Of a stretch of DNA of 64,000 nucleotides, positions 30,189 through 41,519 are shown in pieces. The notes below the pieces were generated by a model, which saw nothing but the letters and a program-made list of their open reading frames with translations, did not search any database and was not told the DNA's origin. Within the stretch, counting starts at the first letter, position 1. Each line of letters begins with the position of its first letter. Position numbers and translations under genes: made by a program. Origin of the DNA: Fictibacillus phosphorivorans (GTDB taxonomy: Bacteria > Bacillota > Bacilli > Bacillales > Fictibacillaceae); assembly GCF_023715845.1 (NCBI RefSeq), contig NZ_JAMBOR010000001.1, forward strand, positions 62,001-126,000. The letters are read 5' to 3'.

Positions 30189-30827
30189 ATGGGACGAGAG
30201 TTTATAGAGCTTTTTGATGAGTGGTCTTCTTCTTATGATGAAACAGTAGCTGGAGGGGAAGTAGAATACAAGGAAGTATTTCATAACTATGAACATATTC
30301 TAGAGACGGTGGTAAATCGATCTGGCAAGACGGTGTTAGAATTTGGCGTAGGAACAGGTAATTTAAGCGAAAAACTGCTTTCTAAAGGTAAAACGGTCAT
30401 AGGGATCGAACCTTCTAAAGGGATGCGTGAAAAAGCACTTAAACGAAATCCGCAATTAGAACTACATGACGGTGACTTTTTGTCATTCCCTAAACTAGAT
30501 AAAGAGATCGATACGATTGTTAGTACGTATGCTTTTCATCACCTCACAGACGATGAAAAAGACACGGCTATCAGACACTATAGCCAGCTGCTTAAAAAAG
30601 ATGGTAAAATTGTATTTGCAGATACCGCATTCCTTCACGAATCAGAAAAAATAGAACGTCATGAAAAAGTAAAAAAGCAGGGTTATTTAAATCTATTAAA
30701 AGACTTACAGACGGAATACTATACAACACTAGAGGTACTCGATGACATTTTTAAAAAGCACGATTTTGAAGTCTCATTTGAAAAGCTAAATGAGTACGTC
30801 TGGTTAATGGAAGCGGTAAAAAAATAG
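30189..30827 (+). CDS. yrrT: Class I SAM-dependent methyltransferase YrrT
   Basis: The 212-residue protein has SAM-binding motif [16 protein letters not shown] near residue 53 and motif [16 protein letters not shown] near residue 113. It is colinear with B. subtilis YrrT, a putative methyltransferase acting in the methionine-to-cysteine route. The methyl acceptor is not known. ATG 30189 follows GGAGTG at 30176-30181. It opens the yrrT-mtnN-luxS-mccA-mccB operon, which in B. subtilis CymR represses. A GGAATAATAT stretch near 30154 may be part of a control site, but I see no clear CymR box. Confidence 0.9.
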   Translation: MGREFIELFDEWSSSYDETVAGGEVEYKEVFHNYEHILETVVNRSGKTVLEFGVGTGNLSEKLLSKGKTVIGIEPSKGMREKALKRNPQLELHDGDFLSFPKLDKEIDTIVSTYAFHHLTDDEKDTAIRHYSQLLKKDGKIVFADTAFLHESEKIERHEKVKKQGYLNLLKDLQTEYYTTLEVLDDIFKKHDFEVSFEKLNEYVWLMEAVKK

Positions 30828-30843
30828 TTATTGGAGAATTAAG

Positions 30844-31545
30844 ATGAAGAGAATTGGAATTATTGGTGCGATGGAAGAAGAAGTTGTTCTTTTAAGAGAG
30901 CAGCTATCAGAGCTTCAGGAAAAAAAGCTTGCAGGCTGTGAATTCTATAAAGGATCTTTAAACGGTCAGGAAGTTGTACTTTTAAAATCCGGAATCGGAA
31001 AAGTTAACGCGACGATCGGAACGACACTCATGATTCAGATGTATGAGCCAGATGCTATCATAAATACAGGATCTGCAGGCGGTTTTCATGCAGATCTAAA
31101 CGTTGGCGATGTTGTAATCTCCACAGATGTTCGCCATCACGATGTAGATGCAACGATCTTTGGGTACGAATACGGGCAAGTTCCTCAGATGCCTGCAAAT
31201 TACATGCCGGACCAAACACTCGTAGAAGCAGCTGTAAAAGCAGGCGCTCGTGTGGAAGAGATCCAAGTTGCTAAAGGATTGATCGCATCAGGTGATTCGT
31301 TTATGAGTGATCATGAGAGGGTAGAAGACATACGTAAGAAATTCCCAACTTTGTATGCAGCGGAGATGGAAGCTGCCGCAATCGCTCAAACATGTTACCA
31401 GTTTAACGTCCCATTTGTTATTATCCGTTCGTTATCAGATATTGCCGGTAAAGATGCGCGTGTATCGTATGACCAGTTTTTAGAAACGGCATCAAAAAAT
31501 TCCGCAGAACTTGTTCAAAAAATCGTAGAGGAGCTGAAATCATAA
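30844..31545 (+). CDS. mtnN: 5'-methylthioadenosine/S-adenosylhomocysteine nucleosidase
   Basis: MtnN cuts SAH to adenine and S-ribosylhomocysteine, and MTA to adenine and methylthioribose. The 233-residue protein starts [14 protein letters not shown] with the catalytic Glu near residue 12. It has NTGSAGGF near residue 77, ASGDSF near 152, and the catalytic Asp in RSLSDIAGK near 200. Its stop overlaps the luxS start (TAATG), so SAH cleavage and the next step are translationally coupled. Confidence 0.95.
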   Translation: MKRIGIIGAMEEEVVLLREQLSELQEKKLAGCEFYKGSLNGQEVVLLKSGIGKVNATIGTTLMIQMYEPDAIINTGSAGGFHADLNVGDVVISTDVRHHDVDATIFGYEYGQVPQMPANYMPDQTLVEAAVKAGARVEEIQVAKGLIASGDSFMSDHERVEDIRKKFPTLYAAEMEAAAIAQTCYQFNVPFVIIRSLSDIAGKDARVSYDQFLETASKNSAELVQKIVEELKS

Positions 31546-32012
31546 TGACTAAAAAAATGAATGTTGAAAGCTTTAATCTTGATCATACTAAAGTTGTTGC
31601 CCCATACATCCGTTTAGCTGGTACGACTACTGGAGCTAACGGTGATGTCATTCATAAATATGACATCCGTTTCTGCCAGCCTAATAAAGATCACATGCCG
31701 ATGGAAGGTCTTCACTCCATCGAGCACTTGATGGCAGAAAACATCCGTAATCACCACTCTACTGTTGTGGATATCAGTCCGATGGGTTGTCAAACAGGTT
31801 TCTATTTATCTGTTATCAACCATGATAACTACGATGAAATCCTAAAAGTTTTAGAAAAAACGCTTAACGATGTATTAGAAGCAACAGAAGTACCTGCGTG
31901 TAATGAAGTACAGTGCGGATGGGCAGCAAACCACAGCCTTGAAGGTGCTAAAGAGATCGCTCGTAAGATGCTTGCTAAAAAAGATGAATGGCATGTTGTA
32001 TTCGCTGAATAG
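31545..32012 (+). CDS. luxS: S-ribosylhomocysteine lyase LuxS
   Basis: LuxS splits S-ribosylhomocysteine to homocysteine and the AI-2 precursor DPD. The 155-residue product shows the metal ligands H57 and H61 in GLHSIEHLM and C124 in EVQCGWA. The catalytic E60 and C82 (PMGCQTGFY) are also present. In B. subtilis luxS lies elsewhere on the chromosome; here it fills the gap between mtnN and mccA, so the operon holds every step from SAH to cysteine. Confidence 0.96.
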   Translation: MTKKMNVESFNLDHTKVVAPYIRLAGTTTGANGDVIHKYDIRFCQPNKDHMPMEGLHSIEHLMAENIRNHHSTVVDISPMGCQTGFYLSVINHDNYDEILKVLEKTLNDVLEATEVPACNEVQCGWAANHSLEGAKEIARKMLAKKDEWHVVFAE

Positions 32013-32024
32013 AGGGCTTTTAAA

Positions 32025-34086
<2,062 letters not shown>

Positions 34087-34092
34087 ATAGGA

Positions 34093-34121
34093 AGAGCAGA
34101 CGCTGCGTCTGCTCTTTTTTT
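34093..34121 (+). terminator. Terminator of the yrrT-mccB operon
   Basis: AGAGCAGACGC pairs with GCGTCTGCTCT and T's follow. Confidence 0.9.
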
Positions 34122-34303
34122 CGCTTATTTTAAAGAGATATTAAGTCAGAAATCAATCCGTTTTTAATACCAATAATTAGGACTTAAATCGTTTTTTTTT
34201 ATCACGATTTTGCCATAGTTTCTTCACGAGATTGTCAAAAAGTGCTTGGCAGGTAGCTGACTTACCTATGTTATTCTTTTTATAGAGGTTAGGAGGTAGC
34301 TGC

Positions 34304-34543
34304 ATGACAAACAAACTAGAAAAAGAACTTCAAAAAAAGATAGCTGACTACCAGCGCTTTGGTTTTATTTTGTTGGCAGTAAGCACATTCTTCTATGTAG
34401 GATTAGTCCTTCCAGTGGAAGACAAAAACTTTACCCAATCGATGACTTTAGGTATCGCTTCACTAATGTGTTTAGGCTTTACCGCACTTATGTACAATGT
34501 AGTTAGAAAGTGCAAAGTGCAATTACAAGAAATTGCGAAATAA
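34304..34543 (+). CDS. yrhC: YrhC-like membrane protein
   Basis: The 79-residue protein has two hydrophobic segments (about residues 19-36 and 48-67) with a short loop and charged ends. It sits behind mccB as yrhC does in B. subtilis. GGAGGTAGC precedes ATG 34304. The function is unknown. It has its own terminator, and the 180-base gap upstream implies its own promoter. Confidence 0.85.
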   Translation: MTNKLEKELQKKIADYQRFGFILLAVSTFFYVGLVLPVEDKNFTQSMTLGIASLMCLGFTALMYNVVRKCKVQLQEIAK

Positions 34544-34568
34544 GTAAAACAATAATAAAATTTCACGT

Positions 34569-34597
34569 ACCGTCCTTTAAAAAGGGCGGTATTTTTG
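34569..34597 (+). terminator. Terminator after yrhC
   Basis: ACCGTCCTTT pairs with AAGGGCGGT and T's follow. Confidence 0.8.
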
Positions 34598-34623
34598 TTT
34601 TTAGGAATTGTAAATAGGGGTAT

Positions 34624-34654
34624 GAATACTCAATAACCGTAAAAGGTCATACTA
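34624..34654 (+). promoter_or_regulatory. Candidate sigma-G promoter of glcU-gdh
   Basis: GAATA (34624-34628) and CATACTA (34648-34654) fit the sigma-G -35 and -10 consensus. The spacing is 19, one more than usual. glcU-gdh is a forespore, sigma-G controlled operon in B. subtilis. Confidence 0.45.
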
Positions 34655-34682
34655 AGTTTTAACAATTTATAGAAAGAGAGAA

Positions 34683-35546
34683 GTGGTTTTATTGGGTATC
34701 ATATGGGCATTAATTACAGCAGTTTGCTGGGGAAGTATTGTATTAGTCAGTGAAAAACTCGGAGGTGACTTCCATAGCCAAACCTTTGGGATGACACTTG
34801 GAGCATTACTGTTTTCCCTTGTAGCATTCTTTATTGTTCAGCCTGACCTTAACATGGCTGTGTTTGCGATCGGAGTGATTTCGGGAATCTTCTGGGTAAT
34901 CGGTCAGCGAAATCAATTTGCGAGTGTCGATTATTTAGGGGTTTCAAAGATTGTTCCCTTATCAACAGGTATGCAATTGTTTGGCACAACACTCTTTGGC
35001 GTACTTGTTTTTCATGAATGGAAAACAACGACGGAGATTATGATCGGACTTGCTGCCATCGTCGCGATTGTGGCTGGGGCATTGCTGACTTCCCGTAGAA
35101 GTAAGAAGGCAAATGAAAAAGAAAACCAAAATTTCAAAAAAGGAATCACGATTCTTTTAATTTCAACTGTCGGATATGTTACATACGTCGTACTGATCAG
35201 ATGGTTTGAAATAAACGGGTGGGAGGCAATTCTTCCTCAAGCGATAGGTATGTTTATAGGAGCATTGGTGATGTCTTTTAAACATAAGCCGTTTAATAAG
35301 TACTCAATGAGAAACATTTTGACAGGCTTGATCTGGAGTACGGGAAACTTAACGCTATTGCTTGCATTACCTTTGATCGGAATTGCAACAAGTTTTTCTT
35401 TATCACAAACGGGGATTATTATTTCAACTCTAGGCGGGATTTTTATACTAGGTGAAAAACGGAGTAAAAAGGAAGTCATATGGGTTATCTCAGGTTGTGT
35501 ACTGATCATCCTAGGCGGTGTAATGTTAGGATTTACAAAAACGTAA
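34683..35546 (+). CDS. glcU: Glucose uptake protein GlcU (GRP/DMT-type sugar transporter)
   Basis: The 287-residue protein has ten hydrophobic segments and the GRP-family features. These are CWGSIVLVSEKLGG near residue 16, IVPLSTGMQLFGTTLFG near 97 and TSFSLSQTGIIISTLGGIFILGE near 237. It likely brings glucose into the forespore for oxidation by Gdh. The start is uncertain: GTG 34683 or TTG 34692, with a weak purine-rich RBS. It lies 18 bases upstream of gdh. Confidence 0.9.
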   Translation: MVLLGIIWALITAVCWGSIVLVSEKLGGDFHSQTFGMTLGALLFSLVAFFIVQPDLNMAVFAIGVISGIFWVIGQRNQFASVDYLGVSKIVPLSTGMQLFGTTLFGVLVFHEWKTTTEIMIGLAAIVAIVAGALLTSRRSKKANEKENQNFKKGITILLISTVGYVTYVVLIRWFEINGWEAILPQAIGMFIGALVMSFKHKPFNKYSMRNILTGLIWSTGNLTLLLALPLIGIATSFSLSQTGIIISTLGGIFILGEKRSKKEVIWVISGCVLIILGGVMLGFTKT

Positions 35547-36356
<810 letters not shown>

Positions 36357-36396
36357 AAAAAGACATCCTCCGATTATAGGAGGATGTCTTTTTTTT
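36357..36396. terminator. Bidirectional terminator between gdh and the prenyltransferase gene
   Basis: A ten-base perfect stem (GACATCCTCC with GGAGGATGTC) is flanked by A's on the left and T's on the right, so it can serve both convergent genes. Confidence 0.9.
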
Positions 36397-37285
36397 ACAA
36401 TAGGATACCTGTTAATGTTCCGATGCATAGAAGGATGCCAAAAGCCATGTGAAGCATAGCTGTTAATCCTAGTGCTTTGTTAAGCTGTTTAGCTTCCCAC
36501 GTAGATACAGCAATCTGTAGTCCTTTTAACGCAATCGGCAGCGTTATTGCAGCAATAAGGCTCCATACCGGTAAGATATTTAAAAATACTAGAGCAACTA
36601 AACTAATATAAGTCCCAAGCATGAGGACATAGAACTCGATACGAGATGCTTTCCTACCGATCAATCCTGCTATCGTTGTTTTGCCAATCTGTTTATCCGT
36701 ATCAAAATCTCGAAGATTGTTGGCATGTAGAATGGCCATAACAAGAAGCGCATTCGGTATAGCTGCTAAGAAGACTTCCATGTTCAGGTTAAGCGTTTGT
36801 GTATAAAAAGAACCAACCACCGCTAGAATTCCTAGCGTGCTGCCAGAAGCTACCTCGCCTAAACCGTTATATGCTAATGCATACCGTGTTGCTGTGTAAA
36901 AGTAGCCGACTAATAATGATGGAATACCAATAAAGAGAACTACTGGTCCTGTTAATGCAGTTAAAATCAGTCCCACAATAATACTTAAGCTAAAGAAAAT
37001 GAGTCCGGTAATATAAACTTGTCGAGGTGTCATTTCTTTTCGATCAATAACACCAGAAGGACTTAATGAACCTGGAATATCTGCACCTTTAACATGATCA
37101 AAATAATCATTTACAAGGTTTGTCCCGCATTGTAAAAATACAGCACCTATGAGTGTGAGTAAGAATGTAGTCCAATTGATGCTTGTCCATTGTAATGCTA
37201 AAATCGTTCCAAAAAGGACAGGAATGATTGATGCTGTTAACGAATAAGGTCTTGTAGAAGCGAAAATGACCTTAGGATGTATCAT
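36395..37285 (-). CDS. UbiA-family prenyltransferase, MenA-like
   Basis: The 296-residue protein has eight to nine hydrophobic segments. It has the two Asp-rich UbiA motifs: NLVNDYFDHVKGAD near residue 60 and NNLRDFDTDKQIGK near 188. UbiA enzymes attach isoprenoid chains to aromatic acceptors in the membrane. The layout suits 1,4-dihydroxy-2-naphthoate prenyltransferase (menaquinone pathway), but a second MenA-like enzyme or another acceptor is possible. The start is ATG 37285 behind AAAGGGGG on the minus strand; a longer frame to 37342 lacks an RBS. Confidence 0.8.
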   Translation of the reverse strand: MIHPKVIFASTRPYSLTASIIPVLFGTILALQWTSINWTTFLLTLIGAVFLQCGTNLVNDYFDHVKGADIPGSLSPSGVIDRKEMTPRQVYITGLIFFSLSIIVGLILTALTGPVVLFIGIPSLLVGYFYTATRYALAYNGLGEVASGSTLGILAVVGSFYTQTLNLNMEVFLAAIPNALLVMAILHANNLRDFDTDKQIGKTTIAGLIGRKASRIEFYVLMLGTYISLVALVFLNILPVWSLIAAITLPIALKGLQIAVSTWEAKQLNKALGLTAMLHMAFGILLCIGTLTGILL

Positions 37286-37464
37286 TTGTGTTTCCCCCTT
37301 TACAACTATTATTATAATAAAAGTTTGTGAAAGTGTACACATAAATTACCCTTATGAAAAATTACCAATTTATTTAACTGGATTCGAATCATCACCTTCT
37401 TATACACCATCCTCTTCATCAATTTCCCGAATGAAATAAAAAAGTCCAATTGATATGTACAGAC

Positions 37465-37492
37465 ACACCCGAGCCCAGCTTCGCATAAAGTT
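37465..37492 (+). promoter_or_regulatory. Candidate sigma-K/sigma-E type promoter of sigK
   Basis: AC at 37465-37466 is followed after 17 bases by CATAAAGTT at 37484-37492. This is close to the sigma-K pattern (AC, then CATA with TA three bases later). Weak evidence. Confidence 0.35.
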
Positions 37493-37524
37493 TAAGGAGG
37501 AAGAAATGTCTTGGAGGTGCTGTT

Positions 37525-37911
37525 ATGTCATTAGTAGGTGTGTTGGCCTATTTTTTCAAAGAAGTCATGCTTTTTGTTTCATACGTTAAAAACAATGCGT
37601 TCCCCCAGCCACTGTCTGAGAATGAAGAAAAGCAGTACTTAAAAGATATGGCAAATGGAGATGAAAGAGCAAGAGGGCTTTTGATCGAACACAATTTACG
37701 TTTGGTAGCTCATATTGTAAAAAAGTTTGAAAATACAGGTGAGGATACGGAAGATCTAATTTCTATCGGTACGATAGGATTGATTAAGGCGATTGAGAGC
37801 TATTCTAGAGGAAAAGGAACGAAGCTTGCGACTTATGCAGCACGCTGCATTGAAAATGAGATTCTAATGTCATTAGTATCGCATGATTATAACGAAGAAT
37901 GTATTAGTTGA
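37525..37911 (+). CDS. sigK: N-terminal half of the mother-cell sigma factor SigK (spoIVCB-type, interrupted)
   Basis: Sigma-K directs late mother-cell transcription in sporulation. The frame gives 128 residues, against roughly 235-240 for a full SigK. Residues 1-115 are typical: a pro-sequence with a hydrophobic stretch, then [49 protein letters not shown] and [10 protein letters not shown] (region 2). After ENEILM the protein reads [13 protein letters not shown] and stops. Region 3 and 4 are absent. GGAGGTG stands 5 bases before ATG 37525. The break position matches the skin insertion site of B. subtilis sigK. No spoIIIC-type half or recombinase gene lies within the rest of the window. Confidence 0.92.
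   Translation: MSLVGVLAYFFKEVMLFVSYVKNNAFPQPLSENEEKQYLKDMANGDERARGLLIEHNLRLVAHIVKKFENTGEDTEDLISIGTIGLIKAIESYSRGKGTKLATYAARCIENEILMSLVSHDYNEECIS
37855..37859 (+). other. Probable recombination core (AATGA) in sigK
   Basis: The pentamer AATGA inside the GAAAATGAG codons of ENE is the short repeat reported at the skin junctions of B. subtilis, as I recall. SigK homology ends within a few codons after it. Confidence 0.5.
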
Positions 37912-37991
37912 TTCTTACATAAGAAAAAAGCAGACTGCTGAACATTTATAAAGGGTTCCGTTTTCGGGTGCTTAATTGATAAATGGCAAAA

Positions 37992-38026
37992 AGAATGACG
38001 TGAGAATTTGCACACGTCATTTTCCT
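37992..38026 (+). terminator. Terminator-like hairpin after interrupted sigK
   Basis: AATGACGTG (37994-38002) pairs with CACGTCATT (38013-38021), followed by TTTCC. The rest of the 37912-38275 gap shows no gene and no rest of SigK. Confidence 0.6.
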
Positions 38027-38275
38027 TATTTATTAAGGTTTTTTAGCCACTTCCATCATTTTTGACATAGCAATTGACTTAATATTTTATATTGGACAAT
38101 AAGTATTGTACCCTTAAAATGTAGTGTCAAAATAGCTGTCAATTCCAATGCCACTTGGATTCTGCCGCAATATCCTTTTCCTAATTAACTAACGGGCAGG
38201 ATAGTTTAAATAGTTGGGTTTATTTGGTAAACTAAGGGAGACAAATAAGTCGTAATAAGGATGGTGATCTAACTA

Positions 38276-38452
38276 ATGAAGCATTTAATAGGTTTATATG
38301 TTGTTATGGCAATTATGGTATTTGTTACTTTAACGAGTGAATTTGTTTTCAAAGGTGATTATGCAGCTATTGCAAGTTGGTTTATAGTTATGTTGTTTCT
38401 TTTTGGAACCATATTTTTTGCTAATTCAAGATATTATTTATCCAAGAAGTAA
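38276..38452 (+). CDS. Small membrane protein, 58 residues, unknown
   Basis: ATG 38276 follows AAGGATGGTG. The product has two hydrophobic helices (residues about 3-24 and 32-50) and a short basic C-terminus (SRYYLSKK). I do not recognise the family. A hairpin at 38504-38530 may end the transcript. Confidence 0.55.
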   Translation: MKHLIGLYVVMAIMVFVTLTSEFVFKGDYAAIASWFIVMLFLFGTIFFANSRYYLSKK

Positions 38453-38503
38453 AGTGCTACATTACCCTATTAGTTTGCAGCGTTCCTTCTTCAACTAAAG
38501 GGG

Positions 38504-38530
38504 GCGTTCCTACAACAGCAGTAGGAATGC
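38504..38530 (+). repeat. Hairpin GCGTTCCTAC/GTAGGAATGC
   Basis: A ten-base stem with one G-T pair and a seven-base loop. T's are few (TTATTTCC follows). It belongs to the family of small hairpins seen after accessory genes in this region. Confidence 0.5.
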
Positions 38531-38696
38531 TTATTTCCCTAACGGAGAAGATTTGTATGGTGACGAAGTTGATATAAAATTCTTTAATAAAATGTTGAGC
38601 AATATAGGTTCCAATTATATTATTGAAGAATTTCTGAAAGAAATTGGATTATTTATCTCAAGATTAATAGGGTTATTTGTGAAAAATTGTACTTAA
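38526..38696 (+). pseudogene. Possible gene remnant, no start codon
   Basis: A frame ending at TAA 38694-38696 reads NGEDLYGDEVDIKFFNKM and on to LFVKNCT, with protein-like composition. No start codon or RBS is seen. It may be the 3' end of a lost gene; the family is not recognised. Confidence 0.25.
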
Positions 38697-38739
38697 ACAA
38701 AAGGGAGCTTTAGTTTAAAAAGAGCAGGAATTTATAACA

Positions 38740-38774
38740 AAGAAAAATCGCCCAGTTTTGGGGCGATTTTTGCT
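38740..38774. terminator. Bidirectional terminator next to the RpiR gene
   Basis: AAAAATCGCCC (38743-38753) pairs with GGGCGATTTTT (38761-38771). Confidence 0.85.
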
Positions 38775-38877
38775 TTTATATATGCCATTTGAGATGTCAT
38801 AAGAACTGTCATTCGGTGCATATTTTTAGAAAAGCACCTCCAAACGTAACCCTTTGGAACATTTATAGCAGCCTATA

Positions 38878-39735
38878 TTATTTAGAATAAAACGTATCAA
38901 ATCTTTCCCAGAATTCCTCCATTTTTTCAAGCCGATCTTCAGCATCTTTCATACGTTCCTTTCCTACTGAGGCGAGAAGTGTATTGATAAGACTCAAAGG
39001 AGCGACAAACGAATCAAAGAAAGTTGGCACTTGACTGGATGCAGTGAGTACAACATCCGCATAAGGAACGATGGGTGATAGAAGGTTATCGGTAATTGCA
39101 ATCGTAGTTGCTCCACGCTCTTTAGCAAATGACATCATGTTAACAGTACTCTTGGTATAACGCGCAAAGCTTATCCCAACTACTACATCTTTCTTACTCA
39201 ACCGTATTAACTGTTCCGGTTTATTTTCAACAGGTCCGAGTAAAATCGTATTCTCTAGAATAAGATCTAGATAGTAGTGCATAAATAATCCAATGGAAGC
39301 TGCACTTCGATTGGCTGAAATATATATTTCTTTTCCGGTTAGCAAGTGATTTACTGCCTCTACTAATGCTTTTGAATCTAAGTTTTCCATAGTTGATTTT
39401 AGATTCGCGATATCATCTTCAAACACTTTATAAATCGTCTGGCTTGAATCCTCGTATAGCTCGGAAGACATTTTTAATCTGTCTTTCGTTGTTAGTTGTC
39501 GCTGAACAGAGTTTTGCATCTGGGTCTGCAGTTCACGATATCCTGAATATCCTAAAAATACGGCAAAACGTACCACGGAAGCCTCACTAACTCCTGCCTG
39601 TTTTGCGAGTGTAGCTACGTTATAGAACGGAACGGTATTCGGATTATTGATGATATAAGAAGCTAGTTTTTCTTGGGCTTTGCTCATAGCCGGTTTCTTC
39701 TCAGCGATTAATTTATATACATTGATTTGATCCAT
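38878..39735 (-). CDS. MurR/RpiR family transcriptional regulator
   Basis: The 285-residue protein has an N-terminal RpiR HTH domain (residues 1-80, with VATLAKQAGVSEASVVRFAVFLGYSGYRELQ). A C-terminal SIS sugar-phosphate-binding domain follows (residues about 115-250, with EIYISANRSAASIG and AKERGATTIAITDN). Such proteins sense phosphosugars or related metabolites. The start ATG 39735 follows AGAGGT on the minus strand. It faces the aminotransferase gene, and two perfect palindromes lie between them, so it likely controls itself and that gene. Confidence 0.9.
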   Translation of the reverse strand: MDQINVYKLIAEKKPAMSKAQEKLASYIINNPNTVPFYNVATLAKQAGVSEASVVRFAVFLGYSGYRELQTQMQNSVQRQLTTKDRLKMSSELYEDSSQTIYKVFEDDIANLKSTMENLDSKALVEAVNHLLTGKEIYISANRSAASIGLFMHYYLDLILENTILLGPVENKPEQLIRLSKKDVVVGISFARYTKSTVNMMSFAKERGATTIAITDNLLSPIVPYADVVLTASSQVPTFFDSFVAPLSLINTLLASVGKERMKDAEDRLEKMEEFWERFDTFYSK

Positions 39736-39796
39736 ATCATTACCTCTTTTGTTCATAACTTTAATTAGTATGGAATATTATAATACATAATTAAAG

Positions 39797-39812
39797 TGAA
39801 ATAAACATTTCA
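39797..39812. promoter_or_regulatory. Operator O1, TGAAATAAACATTTCA
   Basis: Perfect 6-4-6 palindrome. On the minus strand it overlaps the -35 box (TTTATT) of a promoter whose TATAAT lies 17 bases further, upstream of the RpiR-type gene. Confidence 0.75.
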
Positions 39813-39859
39813 TAATTTCGATTTAGTGAAATCTTTTTTGTTTTTTTATTAAATATGGG

Positions 39860-39888
39860 TTCACAAGTCTCATCCTTTTGTCTATAAT
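39860..39888 (+). promoter_or_regulatory. Sigma-A promoter of the aminotransferase gene
   Basis: TTCACA at 39860-39865 and TATAAT at 39883-39888 are 17 bases apart. Operator O2 begins on the last base of the -10 box. Confidence 0.75.
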
Positions 39889-39903
39889 GAAATAAAAATT
39901 TCA
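39888..39903. promoter_or_regulatory. Operator O2, TGAAATAAAAATTTCA
   Basis: Same perfect palindrome as O1, 91 bases away centre to centre. It covers the transcription start of the aminotransferase promoter, which suits repression. Confidence 0.75.
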
Positions 39904-39951
39904 TGACTTTAAAGAAAAAACAATTTTATTTCATAAATGGAGGTCTTAAAA

Positions 39952-41331
39952 GTGATCAAGCAAAAAAGCAACTACTTGAATGAATTTAAGAGCAAAACTA
40001 CAAAATCAAAAGAGTTTTTCTTAGAGGCAAAGGACGTTATGCCAGGTGGTGTAACAGCGAATATCAAATCATTTGACCCGTATCCCGTTATTATGGAAAA
40101 AGGGAAGGGAGCCTATTTATATGACAAAGACGGAAACGAGTATGTAGATTACCTCCTTTCATATGGTGCTTTAATGCTTGGCCATGGACATCCTCAAGTT
40201 ATTCGAGCTATTCAAGAACAACTAGAAACAGATGGGACGATGTTGTTCGGTACTCCCCATCAACTAGAAATGGATATGGGCAAAAAAATAAAAGAACTGT
40301 ATCCAAGTATGGATAAGGTTAGATATACCAATTCAGGAACAGAAGCAACTCTATTGGCATTGCGTTTAGCGTATGCGTATACCGGTAAATATAAGATTGC
40401 CAAGTTTGAAGGACATTATCATGGTGGGTATGATCAAGTTTTATTAAGCGTTAATCCTTCTTTAGAAGAAGCAGGAGAACAGCACGAACCAAACTCTGTA
40501 TTAGAATCAAAAGGGATCGATCCTTATTATGCAGAACAAACAGTAACCCTTCCTTTTAATGACCTCGAGCACACATATAGCATCTTAAAGAAACAAAAAG
40601 ATGAGATTGCAGCGGTCATCCTGGAACCTATCCAAGGAGGTTTTATTCCAGCGGAGCGTGAGTTTTTAAAAGGTCTTAGAAAAATAACAGAAGAGCTGGA
40701 CATTCTTTTAATCTTTGATGAAGTGAAAACTGGTTTTCGTCTAGGACTTGGGGGAGCTCAAGGATATTACGAGATCGATCCAGATATTACAGCTCTAGGT
40801 AAGGTAGTAGGTGGCGGGTTTCCTGTAGGAATCGTTGGCGGTAAGGAAGATATTATGATGGTTAGTGCACCTACTGCCTCATCAGATGTGTTCGACAGCA
40901 GCCAAAGTAAAAGATCAAGTGCCAAAGATGTCCTTTTTCATAGCGGAACCTATAACGGGCACCCTACGATTCTAGCGGCTGGACTAAAGACAATAGAAGT
41001 TTTAGAACAAGAGATCGAACAGGTCTTTACTATAACGGAAAGATTGAAACATGGGATAGAGGATCTGTTTAAACGTCGTGGAGTTGCGATGCAATGTATC
41101 GGTCAGGGATCCATTTTTAACGTAGTCATGACAGAAAAGGAAAAAGTGATGAACTATCGAGACTTGCAAGATGCTAATTTCTCGCTAAGAAAAGAGCTCG
41201 ATTTTGGATTACTTTCAAAAGGAATCTATACGAAGCCTTTAAACCGATACAGCTTGGCTACCGTTCATGGAGAAAAAGAGTTGAATCAAACTCTAGAAGC
41301 ATACGATGCCGTGTTATCAGAGATGTTTTAA
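39952..41331 (+). CDS. Class III aminotransferase, glutamate-1-semialdehyde aminomutase-like
   Basis: The 459-residue PLP enzyme resembles HemL: MPGGVTANIKSFDPYPVIMEKGKG near residue 25, TNSGTEATLLALRLA near 120, FDEVKTGFR near 255, and K284 in ALGKVVGGGFPVG as PLP lysine. An added segment of about 20 residues (SSDVFDSSQSKRSS) precedes GTYNGHP. It is not in a heme gene cluster, so a different amino acid or amino sugar substrate is likely. The start is GTG 39952 behind TGGAGGTC; ATG 39937 overlaps that RBS. Control by the adjacent RpiR protein is inferred. Confidence 0.85.
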   Translation: MIKQKSNYLNEFKSKTTKSKEFFLEAKDVMPGGVTANIKSFDPYPVIMEKGKGAYLYDKDGNEYVDYLLSYGALMLGHGHPQVIRAIQEQLETDGTMLFGTPHQLEMDMGKKIKELYPSMDKVRYTNSGTEATLLALRLAYAYTGKYKIAKFEGHYHGGYDQVLLSVNPSLEEAGEQHEPNSVLESKGIDPYYAEQTVTLPFNDLEHTYSILKKQKDEIAAVILEPIQGGFIPAEREFLKGLRKITEELDILLIFDEVKTGFRLGLGGAQGYYEIDPDITALGKVVGGGFPVGIVGGKEDIMMVSAPTASSDVFDSSQSKRSSAKDVLFHSGTYNGHPTILAAGLKTIEVLEQEIEQVFTITERLKHGIEDLFKRRGVAMQCIGQGSIFNVVMTEKEKVMNYRDLQDANFSLRKELDFGLLSKGIYTKPLNRYSLATVHGEKELNQTLEAYDAVLSEMF

Positions 41332-41371
41332 CAACTAATTCTGAGTTCCGTATCAAATCATAATTACGAAA

Positions 41372-41412
41372 GGTGCATTTTCCGTTATGGGGAAGTGCAT
41401 CTTTTTTTATTT
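41372..41412 (+). terminator. Terminator-like hairpin after the aminotransferase
   Basis: Imperfect pairing of TGCATTTTCC with GGGGAAGTGCA and a T tract. It is one member of the degenerate GTGC(A/G)TT hairpin group. Confidence 0.6.
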
Positions 41413-41519
41413 TAATTTGGCAAGTGAACCGTAAACAAATATTTAAAAATAATAGAGGAATCATCTTTGAGATATAGAAACCTTTTACAGCAATACCCAA
41501 CGAATAAGGAGTTGATGTT

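Noticed and set aside
37912-38275. Remaining part of SigK in another frame after the break
   Set aside because: I read all frames by eye for the conserved RALKK and region 4 text and found nothing similar, so a simple frameshift does not explain the short sigK.
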